35,102 nt of DNA from Flavobacteriales bacterium (GTDB taxonomy: Bacteria; Bacteroidota; Bacteroidia; Flavobacteriales_H; JAHEZO01), in the NCBI GenBank assembly GCA_023250995.1, contig JAHEZO010000010.1, positions 1-35,102 on the forward strand. The letters run 5' to 3'. The notes beneath the pieces were generated by a model. The model ran no database searches. It saw only the letters and a list, made by a program, of their open reading frames with translations, and was not told where the DNA came from. Positions within the stretch are counted from its first letter, which is position 1, and each line of letters begins with the position of its first letter. A program made the position numbers and the translations under genes. Of the stretch, positions 1 to 7,974 are shown in pieces.

Positions 1-23
1 AGTTTTTTTTTTTTCTTTTTTAA

Positions 24-135
24 GTCTCCTGTCTCCTAACTCCCGACTCCGGACTTCCAACTCCCAACTCCCAACTCCCAACTTCTGACTCCCAACTTCC
101 GACTTCCGACTCCCGACTCCCGACTTCCGTCTTCC
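24..135. repeat. Heptanucleotide tandem repeat array 1 (RACTYCC)
   Basis: Sixteen 7-base units run in unbroken register from 24 to 135. They are variants of RACTYCC: gtctcct twice, aactccc, gactccg, gacttcc, aactccc three times, and so on to gtcttcc. The + strand is almost purely C/T with A and few G. The period is not a multiple of three and no open frame uses it. Two more arrays of the same unit and orientation lie at 4771-4860 and 6408-6469. The function is unknown. Confidence 0.9.
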
Positions 136-157
136 CTCCCCCCATTAAAAATACATT

Positions 158-188
158 TTGAGTTATCAATTAATTTTACTTACTTTTG
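158..188 (+). promoter_or_regulatory. Bacteroidota-type promoter of the GT5-like/DUF4270/glmS run
   Basis: TTG at 158-160 and TACTTTTG at 181-188 are 20 bases apart. This matches the Bacteroidota sigma-A pattern TTG-N19-21-TAnnTTTG. Transcription would begin around 195, leaving a leader of about 30 bases before the ATG at 224. It is the only good promoter seen ahead of the three co-directional genes that end at 4315. Confidence 0.7.
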
Positions 189-223
189 TGCCTCTTTTCA
201 AAAAACCAACCTCCAACTAAAAT

Positions 224-1054
224 ATGAAAAAATACAGAGTTTTGTTTGTTTCTCAGGAAATTTCCCCTTATTTGCCTGAAAGTGAGATGTCGCTGATTGG
301 CCGCAATCTTCCACAGGGAATCCAGGAAAAAGAAAAGGAAATCCGCACCTTTATGCCCCGTTACGGATCAGTAAATGAGAGAAGGCACCAACTTCACGAA
401 GTGATCCGCCTCAGCGGGATGAATCTTATTATTGATGATACCGATCATCCGCTTATTATTAAGGTGGCCTCCATTCAGCCCGCAAGGATGCAGGTTTATT
501 TTATTGACAATGAAGAATATTTTCAAAGAAAAGCCTCCTTTACCGAACCCCTCACCGGAAAGGCCTTTCCTGATAATGATGAAAGATCAATCTTTTTTTG
601 CAGAGGCGTAATTGAAACAGTTAAAAAGCTTGGGTGGTCGCCTGATATTATTCATTGCCATGGATGGTGTACCGCACCCATGGGATTATACCTGAAAAAA
701 GCTTTTTCCGATAATCCTCTTTTTTCTGAATCAAAAGTAATTTATTCGGTTTATAATGATGATTTCAAGGGATCATTGAATAAGAATTTTTCGAATAAAC
801 TTATTTATGATGGTATAACAGAAAAGGATGTAAAAACTGTTCTTGACCCAAACTTTATCAATATTACAAAACTCGGTATCCAGTATGCCGATGGAGTTAT
901 TGCCGGAAGCAAATCAATTAACCCCGAAATTCAGAGTCTTTTAAAAAGGGTTAACAAACCTTTCCTCGGGCATCAGTCACCTGAAAGTTTAATCAGTGCC
1001 TACTCCGATTTTTATGAGGAGGTTTTGGAAGAGGATTCGGTGTATGCCGAATAA
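224..1054 (+). CDS. Glycogen/starch synthase (GT5) N-domain protein, probably non-catalytic
   Basis: The 276-residue product resembles the N-terminal Rossmann half of GT5 glycogen/starch synthases: VLFVSQEISPY at the start, FMPRYGSV near 44, PDIIHCHGW near 139, then TVYS-like IYSVYND and ADGVIAGSKS near 221. A full GlgA is about 470-500 residues, so the whole C-terminal GT-B half is absent, and the stop is followed within 38 bases by another gene. The ADP-glucose-binding KTGG loop is also missing; PESEMSLIGRN stands in its place. Short GT5-like proteins of this size are usual in Bacteroidota next to DUF4270 and glmS genes, which argues for a conserved, re-purposed protein and not a recent truncation. 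Its true role is unknown. The start fits the promoter at 158-188. Confidence 0.75.
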   Translation: MKKYRVLFVSQEISPYLPESEMSLIGRNLPQGIQEKEKEIRTFMPRYGSVNERRHQLHEVIRLSGMNLIIDDTDHPLIIKVASIQPARMQVYFIDNEEYFQRKASFTEPLTGKAFPDNDERSIFFCRGVIETVKKLGWSPDIIHCHGWCTAPMGLYLKKAFSDNPLFSESKVIYSVYNDDFKGSLNKNFSNKLIYDGITEKDVKTVLDPNFINITKLGIQYADGVIAGSKSINPEIQSLLKRVNKPFLGHQSPESLISAYSDFYEEVLEEDSVYAE

Positions 1055-1092
1055 AAAAACATCAAAATATAAAATTTAAGGTTCAGAGTTAA

Positions 1093-2409
1093 ATGTTTAA
1101 AGCTCATAGTTTTTTGGGACTTTGGACGTCCGGTTTTGTTTTTTGCATTGTTTGTTTTTCTCTCTTTTTCAGTTGCAGGGATTCAGAAATAACTACTCCC
1201 GGAGTTTTGCCCGATTCTGAGAAACTGGGTTTGCTGAATACCGATACGTCCTCCCTTATTGCCTATTCCCTCCCGGATGATTCCATCCGAACGGACGAAA
1301 CCTCTTTAAACCTTTTAGGAATATACAATGACCCTGTTTTTGGCGTTGCGGAAGCTTCTATTAATTTTCAGCTGCGACTTTCAATTGAAAACTTTTCCTT
1401 TGGGAACCCATCTGATTTAACCATTGATTCGGTTGTTTTGTCATTGGCTTATTATTCAATTTATGGGGATACATCTCCTCAGAGTTTTAAGGTTTTTGAA
1501 CTAAATGAAGATTTAGCGAAGGACAAAAATTATTATTCCACGAATTCCTTTTTAACCAAAACTCCTGAATTAGGGAGTGCCATTAATGTAGTACCACGTA
1601 TTTTCGATAGTGTTTTGGTTGGAGGAGTAAATCAGGGCCCTCAAATGCGCATCTCGTTAAGCAATTCAATAGGATCATTTTTATTAAATACAGTTCAAAC
1701 AAGCCAAACCAATAGTGCATTTTTAAATGTTTTTAAAGGTTTGCAAATTAAACCCCAATTTTCTTCTGCTCCTCCGTTAGGAACCGGTGCTATTTTGTAT
1801 TTGAATCTGCAAAGCAAATATACCAGACTGACTGTTTTTTATAAGGATACAGCAGAAAAATCGTATGAATTCCTGATAAACAATGATTGTGCAAGAACAA
1901 CCGGGTTTAGCTTTAACCGGAGCGGAACTTCAATATTTTACAATGATTCGGTAAATGGGGATAATTTGTTATTTATTCAATCCATGTCGGGAGTGAAAAC
2001 AAAAATAAAAATTCCTTTTCTTGGCAAATTTGTAGAAAACGGGAGAGTAGCGGTAAACAAAGCTGAAATAATTTTTAACCTCGAAGACAATTCGGAATTA
2101 CCATACCCGCCTCATTTTAACCTTTACCTTTCGTCTATAGATTCTTCCGGATTACCGGGGTTTCTTTTGGACCAGTTTGAGGGGGCCGATCATTATGGAG
2201 GAGATTATAATGCCACATCAAAACAATATGTTTTTAATGTAACCCGTCATATTCAATACTTGTTAACAAATTATTATGAGGGCAAAAATCTTAATTTCGG
2301 AATGTATTTGATGGCCGGAGGAAAAAGCGTTAATGCAAACCGGACCATTCTGAAAGGAAACAAAAACACAAACCCTTTAAAATTTAAAATTTCTTATACA
2401 CCTTTGTAA
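1093..2409 (+). CDS. DUF4270 family outer-membrane lipoprotein
   Basis: The product has 438 residues. A hydrophobic segment (about 10-27) ends at Cys28 in SLFFSC, a Bacteroidota-style lipobox, so it should be a lipoprotein. The mature part starts with TPGVLPDSEKLGLL and later has SIRTDETSLNLLGIYNDPVFG, the opening typical of DUF4270. The rest is beta-rich with repeated LTIDSVVLSL and AEIIFNL type strands, ending in LKFKISYTPL. Family members are found almost only in Bacteroidota and have no assigned biochemical function. It sits 38 bases after the GT5-like gene and 31 bases before glmS, so the three are probably one operon. The envelope location agrees with GlmS supplying envelope amino sugars, but that link is inference. 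Confidence 0.85.
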   Translation: MFKAHSFLGLWTSGFVFCIVCFSLFFSCRDSEITTPGVLPDSEKLGLLNTDTSSLIAYSLPDDSIRTDETSLNLLGIYNDPVFGVAEASINFQLRLSIENFSFGNPSDLTIDSVVLSLAYYSIYGDTSPQSFKVFELNEDLAKDKNYYSTNSFLTKTPELGSAINVVPRIFDSVLVGGVNQGPQMRISLSNSIGSFLLNTVQTSQTNSAFLNVFKGLQIKPQFSSAPPLGTGAILYLNLQSKYTRLTVFYKDTAEKSYEFLINNDCARTTGFSFNRSGTSIFYNDSVNGDNLLFIQSMSGVKTKIKIPFLGKFVENGRVAVNKAEIIFNLEDNSELPYPPHFNLYLSSIDSSGLPGFLLDQFEGADHYGGDYNATSKQYVFNVTRHIQYLLTNYYEGKNLNFGMYLMAGGKSVNANRTILKGNKNTNPLKFKISYTPL

Positions 2410-2440
2410 AAACAAAAGGTTTAATAATTTATAAATTTTT

Positions 2441-4315
2441 ATGTGTGGAATTGTAGCATATTTAGGGGACAGGGATGCATATCCTGTATTAATCAAAGGG
2501 TTGCACCGTCTTGAATACAGAGGGTACGACAGTGCCGGGGTTGCTCTATTAAATGGGGAAATAAACCTCTATAAATGTAAGGGAAAGGTATCCGACTTAG
2601 AAGAACATATTAAGGGCTTAAATAACTCAGGGAATGGAAAAAATATTGGAAGTGCTAATACCTCCGGGACCCTGGGAATGGGGCATACCCGCTGGGCTAC
2701 CCATGGCCTCCCGAATGATGTTAATGCCCACCCACATTTTTCGGGGTCGGATAGTTTGGTCATTATTCATAATGGAATTATTGAAAATTATTCTACTCTT
2801 AGAAAAGGACTTGAAAAACGCGGTTTTAAATTCAGAAGTGAAACCGATACAGAAGTCCTTGTAAATTTAATTGAAGATATCCAGCAAAATGAAAAAGTGA
2901 ATTTGCCGGAGGCAGTTAGGATTGCTTTAAATGAAGTGGTGGGAGCCTATGCCATTGTAATTATTTCAAAAAATGAACCTGATTTGCTAATTGCTGCGAA
3001 AAAGGGAAGTCCATTGGTTATTGGAATAGGAGAGGGGGAATATTTTCTTGCTTCTGATGCCACCCCTATAGTGGAGTATACCAAAAACGTAGTTTACCTC
3101 AAGGATGAAGAAATTGCCATCATCCATAGGAAAAAAGAATTGAAAATAATTAACATTAAAAACCAAAAGCAAACCCCGTATATTCATGAGCTTGAAATGG
3201 AATTGGAAGAGCTGGAGAAGGGTGGATATCCGCATTTTATGCTCAAGGAAATTTATGAACAACCAAGGTCTATTCGCGATAGCATGAGAGGCCGGCTGGC
3301 ATGGAACAAAAAAAGTGTAATCCTTGGTGGTATTAGGAATCATGAACAAAAACTGGTGGATGCCAAAAGGATAATAATTATTGCTTGTGGTACTTCCTGG
3401 CATGCCGGACTTGTGGGAGAATATCTTTTTGAAGAACTTGCAAGAATTCCTGTTGAAGTGGAATATGCCTCTGAATTCAGATACCGCAACCCGGTTATTT
3501 ATGAGGATGATGTGGTAATTGCCATTTCTCAATCGGGCGAAACGGCCGATACACTTGCCGCAATAGAATTGGCAAAATCAAAAGGGGCCACTATTATTGG
3601 TATCTGCAATGTGGTTGGATCATCCATTCCCCGAACCACCCATGCGGGTTCCTACACACATGCCGGCCCCGAAATTGGAGTGGCTTCAACTAAAGCTTTT
3701 ACCGCCCAGGTAACCTTACTTACCCTAATGGCTCTGAGCCTGGCACAAAAAAGAAAAACAATAGATCAATCCCGGTTAGAAAAAATAATTTCCGAACTCG
3801 ATAAAATTCCAGAAAAAGTGCAAGAGGTTTTGGAAACAAACGATAAAATTAAAACCATTGCAAAAAAATTTAAAAACGCCAGAAATTTTTTATATCTGGG
3901 GAGAGGATATAGTTTCCCTGTGGCACTGGAAGGAGCCTTAAAGTTGAAAGAGATTTCATATATACATGCCGAGGGGTATCCTGCCGCGGAGATGAAGCAC
4001 GGGCCTATTGCACTTATTGATGAAGAAATGCCTGTGGTAATCATTGCCCCAAAGGGCGGCTCGTATGAAAAAGTAGTAAGTAATATTCAGGAGGTAAAAG
4101 CCCGTAAAGGAATCATCATTGCCGTTGTTACCCGGGGAGATCAATTGGTAAAAGAAATGGCCGATTATATTATTGAAATTCCCGAAACCGAAGATATTTT
4201 AATGCCTCTGGTTTCTTCAATACCCCTTCAACTTCTTTCTTACCACATAGCAGTGATGCGAGGTTGCAATGTGGATCAGCCACGCAACCTGGCAAAGAGT
4301 GTAACTGTAGAATGA
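2441..4315 (+). CDS. glmS: Glutamine--fructose-6-phosphate aminotransferase (isomerizing)
   Basis: GlmS makes glucosamine 6-phosphate from fructose 6-phosphate and glutamine, the entry step to UDP-GlcNAc for peptidoglycan and outer-membrane glycans. The 624-residue length is normal (about 600-615 in most bacteria). The N-terminal nucleophile glutaminase domain starts MCGIVAYLGDRDA, with Cys2 the catalytic residue after Met removal; HTRWATHG near 82 and RYGYDSAG-like EYRGYDSAGV near 25 are present. Two SIS isomerase domains follow, with SQSGETADT near 365, AEMKHGPIALI near 523 and the conserved terminus RNLAKSVTVE. The start is fixed by the requirement for Met-Cys. No glmS ribozyme or other leader structure fits in the 31 bases before it. 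Confidence 0.98.
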   Translation: MCGIVAYLGDRDAYPVLIKGLHRLEYRGYDSAGVALLNGEINLYKCKGKVSDLEEHIKGLNNSGNGKNIGSANTSGTLGMGHTRWATHGLPNDVNAHPHFSGSDSLVIIHNGIIENYSTLRKGLEKRGFKFRSETDTEVLVNLIEDIQQNEKVNLPEAVRIALNEVVGAYAIVIISKNEPDLLIAAKKGSPLVIGIGEGEYFLASDATPIVEYTKNVVYLKDEEIAIIHRKKELKIINIKNQKQTPYIHELEMELEELEKGGYPHFMLKEIYEQPRSIRDSMRGRLAWNKKSVILGGIRNHEQKLVDAKRIIIIACGTSWHAGLVGEYLFEELARIPVEVEYASEFRYRNPVIYEDDVVIAISQSGETADTLAAIELAKSKGATIIGICNVVGSSIPRTTHAGSYTHAGPEIGVASTKAFTAQVTLLTLMALSLAQKRKTIDQSRLEKIISELDKIPEKVQEVLETNDKIKTIAKKFKNARNFLYLGRGYSFPVALEGALKLKEISYIHAEGYPAAEMKHGPIALIDEEMPVVIIAPKGGSYEKVVSNIQEVKARKGIIIAVVTRGDQLVKEMADYIIEIPETEDILMPLVSSIPLQLLSYHIAVMRGCNVDQPRNLAKSVTVE

Positions 4316-4335
4316 GCAAATTTTCCAACCCCATT

Positions 4336-4589
4336 TCAGATTTTTATTTTTCCATAATAAAGTTGGATTATAGGAAAAATTAAGCCCCAATCATTTCCCC
4401 ACACAATGTTTCCGTTTTCAATTTTCAATTTTTTAAAATTTATTTTATTTTTATATTTATTAAAAGCCGGGTGACTTCTATTATTTAAAAACTTTCCAAA
4501 ATCAATTATCCTTTTTTTTTATCGTTAAAAATCAGACGAACTTTGAAATCTTTTAAATAGTGGGCCTCTGAAATATTAATTTCTTTCAT
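4336..4589 (-). pseudogene. DUF2442 protein gene with a frameshift in an A9 run
   Basis: Reading leftwards from the ATG at 4589 gives MKEINISEAHYLKDFKVRL then IFNDKKKG and a stop. The break is at a run of nine A residues (T at 4512-4520 on the + strand). One extra A restores the frame to the stop at 4336. The restored half continues RIIDFGKFLNNRSHPAF and later ENGNIVWGNDWGLIFP, which is the DUF2442 pattern: N-terminal strand pair, then IVW..G.D..P near the end. DUF2442 genes normally follow a DUF4160 gene, as here. Either the gene is dead or the homopolymer length is a sequencing or assembly error. Together with the DUF4160 stump just upstream, decay is more likely. Confidence 0.65.
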
Positions 4590-4698
4590 AATCAAATTCA
4601 ATTTTGTTTTCAAATTCTCCAGACTGAGCGTGGACATGAACCGGTTCGTGCTCATTAAAGAAAAAAATGATTCCAAAATATTCATAAATTTTTGGCAT
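4576..4698 (-). pseudogene. Truncated DUF4160 gene remnant
   Basis: From the ATG at 4698 the minus strand encodes MPKIYEYFGIIFFFNEHEP followed by VHVHAQSGEFENKI and a stop after 40 residues. This is the start of DUF4160: MPKIYEYFG, then NEHEPxHVH, then a short strand. The family is usually 80-100 residues, so the C-terminal half is gone. Two residues that usually lie between IIFFF and NEHEP also seem to be missing. Its end overlaps the DUF2442 start by 14 bases. DUF4160/DUF2442 pairs are often regarded as small toxin-antitoxin-like modules, a general suggestion not tested here. It is too short to be found as an ordinary gene. Confidence 0.65.
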
Positions 4699-4770
4699 AT
4701 TCTAAATTATTATCCGAAAATATAAAATTTTTGCCGAGTTAAAATTACCCCATGCGAATTTAATTCTTCA

Positions 4771-4860
4771 AACTTCCGAATCCCGACTTCCGACTCCCTT
4801 CTTCTGACTCCCTTCTTCTGACTCCCATCTTCATACTTCCAACTCCCGACTTCCGACTTT
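4771..4860. repeat. Heptanucleotide tandem repeat array 2
   Basis: Twelve consecutive 7-base units plus a partial one, from aacttcc at 4771 through gaatccc, gacttcc, gactccc, ttcttct and so on to gacttt at 4860. It is in register throughout and in the same orientation as the array at 24-135. It ends four bases before the last codon of cysN (minus strand), so it would be in the 3' untranslated region of the cys transcript. No terminator-like hairpin is seen there. Confidence 0.88.
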
Positions 4861-4863
4861 TTC

Positions 4864-6156
4864 TTAAATAATCATCCCCGCCCCAACCGTTTCATTCGTA
4901 CCTTCCTCAATAAAAATAACGGAGCCCGTAATTCTGTTTTTAGAATAGCTGTCGAAAAAGAGTGGAACGGTGGTCCTTATTTTAATTCTTCCAATATCAT
5001 TCATCCCAATGCTTTTATCATCCGGCATGCGGTGCATCGAATTGATGTCCATTTTATAAATTATTTCTTTAATTAAGCAACGGGATTCCCTTGTGGTATG
5101 TTTTAATAAATATTTGCCATTTATCTGGAGGGGCCTTTGATTAAACCAGCAAACCATCAAATCAATTTCCTGTGAAACCTGAGGTAAATTACTTTCTCTC
5201 ACTATCATGTCACCTCTTGAAATGTCAATTTCATCTTCAAGGGTTAATGTAACACTCATTGGTGGAAATGCTTCATTGAGTGAACCGCTCATAGTATCAA
5301 TGGACTTTATTTTAGAAGATAGCCCATTTGGGAAAACAGTCACTTTGTCTCCTTTCCTGAAAATTCCACCAGCTATCCTACCTCCAAAGCCCCGGTAATC
5401 GTGGTATTCCGTTCTCATGGGTCGAATAACATTTTGAACGGGGAAACGTGCGTCAATATGATTCAGGTCACCCGAAATATGAATGTGCTCCAGTAAATAC
5501 ATCAATGTGGGCCCTTGGTACCAGTTCATATTTTTCGATCGGTCAACCACATTATCTCCCAGGAGTGCCGAAATAGGAATGAACCTGATATCCACTGTTT
5601 CCAATTTTGCCGCAAAGGCCTCAAAATCCTTTTGAATTTTATCAAATATTTCTTCTTTGTATTCTACCAGATCCATTTTGTTAATGCAAACTACTATATG
5701 CGGAATTTTTAAAAGGGAGGCAATAAACGCATGACGCATCGTTTGTTCAATAACTCCTTTTCTTGCATCAATTAAAACAATGGCAAGGTTTGCCGTGGAT
5801 GCCCCGGTTACCATATTTCGGGTATATTGAATATGTCCGGGTGTATCTGCAATAATAAATTTACGTTTAGGTGTTGCAAAATAACGGTAGGCCACATCAA
5901 TTGTAATTCCCTGTTCGCGTTCTGCTCTCAGTCCGTCTGTTAGCAAAGCCAAGTTAACATATTCTTCACCTCGCTTTTCACTCGATGATTTTATGGCCTC
6001 GTATTGATCGTCAAAAATGGATTTGGAGTCGTAGAGCAGCCTTCCGATTAGAGTGCTTTTTCCGTCATCCACACTTCCTGCCGTTGTAAAACGCAAAAGC
6101 TCCATGTTCAGGTAGCCGGATAAATCGGTGGTTTCTTCTTTTAAAATCTTTTCCAT
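4864..6156 (-). CDS. cysN: Sulfate adenylyltransferase subunit 1 (GTPase)
   Basis: CysN is the GTPase subunit of ATP sulfurylase; GTP hydrolysis drives adenylation of sulfate to APS by CysD. Counting from the Met used here, the P-loop GSVDDGKST is near residue 27, the G3 motif DTPGH near 105 and NKMD near 160. They are followed by the beta-barrel domains typical of EF-Tu-like proteins. The length of about 430 residues is normal and no CysC domain is fused. An upstream in-frame Met at 6195 would add 13 basic residues (MFAPKKNKLFKNF); the Met at 6156 fits family N-termini better, in which a short acidic stretch precedes MELLRFTTAG. It lies 312 bases after cysD, unusually far for a cysDN pair, with a repeat array and an RNA-like element in the gap. 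Confidence 0.96.
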   Translation of the reverse strand: MEKILKEETTDLSGYLNMELLRFTTAGSVDDGKSTLIGRLLYDSKSIFDDQYEAIKSSSEKRGEEYVNLALLTDGLRAEREQGITIDVAYRYFATPKRKFIIADTPGHIQYTRNMVTGASTANLAIVLIDARKGVIEQTMRHAFIASLLKIPHIVVCINKMDLVEYKEEIFDKIQKDFEAFAAKLETVDIRFIPISALLGDNVVDRSKNMNWYQGPTLMYLLEHIHISGDLNHIDARFPVQNVIRPMRTEYHDYRGFGGRIAGGIFRKGDKVTVFPNGLSSKIKSIDTMSGSLNEAFPPMSVTLTLEDEIDISRGDMIVRESNLPQVSQEIDLMVCWFNQRPLQINGKYLLKHTTRESRCLIKEIIYKMDINSMHRMPDDKSIGMNDIGRIKIRTTVPLFFDSYSKNRITGSVIFIEEGTNETVGAGMII

Positions 6157-6204
6157 AAAATTTTTAAACAGTTTATTTTTTTTTGGAGCGAACATTTTCT
6201 TCTC

Positions 6205-6275
6205 CGTAGCCTGCCGGCCACCCGCTTTCCGCTTTCCTTGCTAAATGGCACTACAAGCTCCAATCGGGGCTACTT
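6205..6275 (-). ncRNA. Candidate structured RNA element, copy A (AGCCCCGAT...GCGGAAAGCGGG)
   Basis: On the minus strand AGCCCCGATTGGAGC (6271-6257) is followed by a variable centre, then AAGCGGAAAGCGGG ending at 6221. The same two boxes with a different centre occur at 13663-13723 on the + strand. I recognise this two-box element as common between genes in Bacteroidota. It resembles the Flavo-1 RNA motif as I remember it, but I cannot check that. This copy lies between cysD and cysN in their orientation, so it would be part of their transcript unless it has its own promoter. The rest of the 6157-6468 gap holds repeat array 3 and nothing else I can name. Confidence 0.5.
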
Positions 6276-6407
6276 TAATTTCTCCTGTTTTGCATAGTGA
6301 GTTTCAACAAATAAAAGTTCAAAAAAATGCCAACCTTCTCGGTAAGGACTTCTTCTGAAAAATCTATAATTCCGATGAAAAAAGACTTACTTTTTCTCCC
6401 CACCTCT

Positions 6408-6469
6408 AACTTCTAACTTCCGCTTCCGACTTCCGACTTCTAACTTCCGTCTTCCGTCTTCCGACCTCC
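6408..6469. repeat. Heptanucleotide tandem repeat array 3
   Basis: About nine units: aacttct, aacttcc, a six-base gcttcc, gacttcc, gacttct, aacttcc, gtcttcc twice and gacctcc. It is the same unit and orientation as the arrays at 24-135 and 4771-4860. It touches the last base of the cysD stop codon (TAG, 6471-6469 on the minus strand). The single 6-base unit shows the array tolerates a change of register. Confidence 0.85.
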
Positions 6470-7374
6470 TAAAAATACCCCTCCTTCTTCCTGTCTTCCA
6501 TTGCCGCTTCACTTCTTCTGTCATCAATCCTGCTTCCGCGTTCGGTAACTCTTGTGGCAGCCACTTCCTGAATTATTTCTACCAGTGAATTTGCTTTCGA
6601 TAAAACCGCACCGGTGCAGCTTATATCACCTATGGTTCGAAATCGCACCTCCATTATTTCAGGTTTTTCTGAGGGTTTTAGGGGAATTACATTTTCATGG
6701 GCATAAATAACACCATCCCTTACAAAACATTCCCTTTTGTGGGTGAAATAAAGTGATGGCATTTCAATTTTTTCTTTCAGAATATATTGCCAAACATCCA
6801 TTTCCGTCCAGTTGCTTATCGGGAAAACACGGAAATGTTCCCCAATGTTTTTTTTGCCGTTAAAAATATTCCACAACTCAGGCCTCTGGTTTTTAGGATC
6901 CCATTGGCCGAATTCATCTCTATGCGAAAAAAAACGTTCCTTCGCCCTGGCTTTTTCTTCATCCCTGCGGGCGCCCCCCATGCAAGCATCAAATTTATAT
7001 TTTTCAATGGTATCAAGAAGGGTAACCGTTTGCAAAACATTCCTGCTTGCATTAAACCCTTTTTCTTCAATGGCCCTGCCGGCATCAATGCTTTCCTGCA
7101 CAGACCCGACAATTAAATTTGCACCATATTTTTTGGCCATTTCATCTCTAAAATCCAGTGTTTCACGGAAGTTGTGGCCTGTATCAATATGAACAATTGG
7201 GAAAGGGATTTTGGCAGGGAAAAATGCCTTCAAGGCCAAATGAAAACAAACAATGCTGTCCTTTCCTCCTGAAAATAACAGGGCCGGTTTTTCAAACTGA
7301 GAGGCCACTTCGCGGATTACATAAATGCTTTCACTTTCTAATTCTTCAAGGTGGGTAAGGGAATAATTTTTCAT
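6469..7374 (-). CDS. cysD: Sulfate adenylyltransferase subunit 2
   Basis: CysD is the catalytic subunit of ATP sulfurylase (ATP + sulfate to APS + PPi) and acts with CysN. The PP-loop SGGKDS is at residues 35-40, in the PAPS-reductase/ATP-sulfurylase fold. HIDTGHNF near 92 and GGARRDEEKARAKER near 147 are hallmark CysD segments, and ERGSRIDDR lies near the C-terminus. At 301 residues it is full length. It starts six bases after cysC ends, so the two are co-transcribed. No cysH, cysJI or sulfate transporter is in the window. Confidence 0.97.
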   Translation of the reverse strand: MKNYSLTHLEELESESIYVIREVASQFEKPALLFSGGKDSIVCFHLALKAFFPAKIPFPIVHIDTGHNFRETLDFRDEMAKKYGANLIVGSVQESIDAGRAIEEKGFNASRNVLQTVTLLDTIEKYKFDACMGGARRDEEKARAKERFFSHRDEFGQWDPKNQRPELWNIFNGKKNIGEHFRVFPISNWTEMDVWQYILKEKIEMPSLYFTHKRECFVRDGVIYAHENVIPLKPSEKPEIMEVRFRTIGDISCTGAVLSKANSLVEIIQEVAATRVTERGSRIDDRRSEAAMEDRKKEGYF

Positions 7375-7380
7375 TTCTAA

Positions 7381-7968
7381 TTAAATTAATTCTTTTAAAA
7401 TTTTTTCAACGCAATTATTAATGCTATTTGATTCTGTTTTTACCTCTATCCTTGGTTTCACCGGTGGTTCAAAAGGCATTTGAATTCCTGTGAAATCTTT
7501 TATCTTACCGCTTCGGGCAAGGGCGTAAAGGCCTTTCACATCCCGTTTCTCACAAATTTCAATCGGGGTGTTAACATAGATCTCAAAAAAATCTTTTCCC
7601 CCGATAATCTTTTTTGCCATTGCCCTAATTGCCCTTGTTGGACTCACAAAACAACAAATAGTGATGATGCCGCAATTTAAAAAAAGCTTTGCTACCTCGG
7701 CAATTCTTCTTATGTTCTCCATTCTGTCTTCCTCTGAGAAACCGAGGTTTTGATTTATTCCGGCCCTAATGTTATCCCCATCTAAAATCTGGGTAAGATA
7801 GCCTTGTTTTGCAAGTTTTTTTTCCAAAGCGATTGCAATGGTAGTCTTGCCCGATCCACTTAACCCGGTAAACCATATTACCCTTCCCTTTTGTTTAAGA
7901 AACTTTTCTTTGTCTTTGCGCAAAAGAATTTTCTCAGATGGGAAAATATTTTGGTTCTTTGTTTTCAA
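7381..7968 (-). CDS. cysC: Adenylylsulfate (APS) kinase
   Basis: CysC phosphorylates APS to PAPS, the donor for sulfotransferases and the substrate of PAPS reductase. The P-loop GLSGSGKTT is at about residues 35-43. DGDNIRAGINQNLGFS and the phospho-acceptor segment CFVSPTRAIR follow, with GLYALARSGKIKDFTGI and the PFEPP end region. No ATG precedes the conserved body. I chose the TTG at 7968 (MKTKNQNIFPSEK), which fits family N-termini and lies just below a TACCTTTG -7 box at 7982-7975. A TTG at 7986 would add six residues but would put the start codon upstream of the box. It is first of the cysC-cysD-cysN run. A free APS kinase beside cysDN makes PAPS the probable end product. Confidence 0.94.
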   Translation of the reverse strand: MKTKNQNIFPSEKILLRKDKEKFLKQKGRVIWFTGLSGSGKTTIAIALEKKLAKQGYLTQILDGDNIRAGINQNLGFSEEDRMENIRRIAEVAKLFLNCGIITICCFVSPTRAIRAMAKKIIGGKDFFEIYVNTPIEICEKRDVKGLYALARSGKIKDFTGIQMPFEPPVKPRIEVKTESNSINNCVEKILKELI

Positions 7969-7974
7969 GGTCGG

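Noticed and set aside
24-135. Heptad array considered as a CRISPR array
   Set aside because: The units are 7 bases with no spacers; no cas gene is present in the window.
2410-2440. glmS ribozyme or riboswitch upstream of glmS
   Set aside because: Only 31 bases separate the genes, far too few for the ribozyme, and the sequence is plain A/T.
2987-3532. 181-residue open frame antisense to glmS
   Set aside because: It mirrors a highly conserved GlmS region on the other strand and has no signal, domain or start context.
6640-6670. tRNA T-loop-like ggttcgaaatc
   Set aside because: It lies within the intact cysD frame and no acceptor stem or anticodon arm can be built around it.
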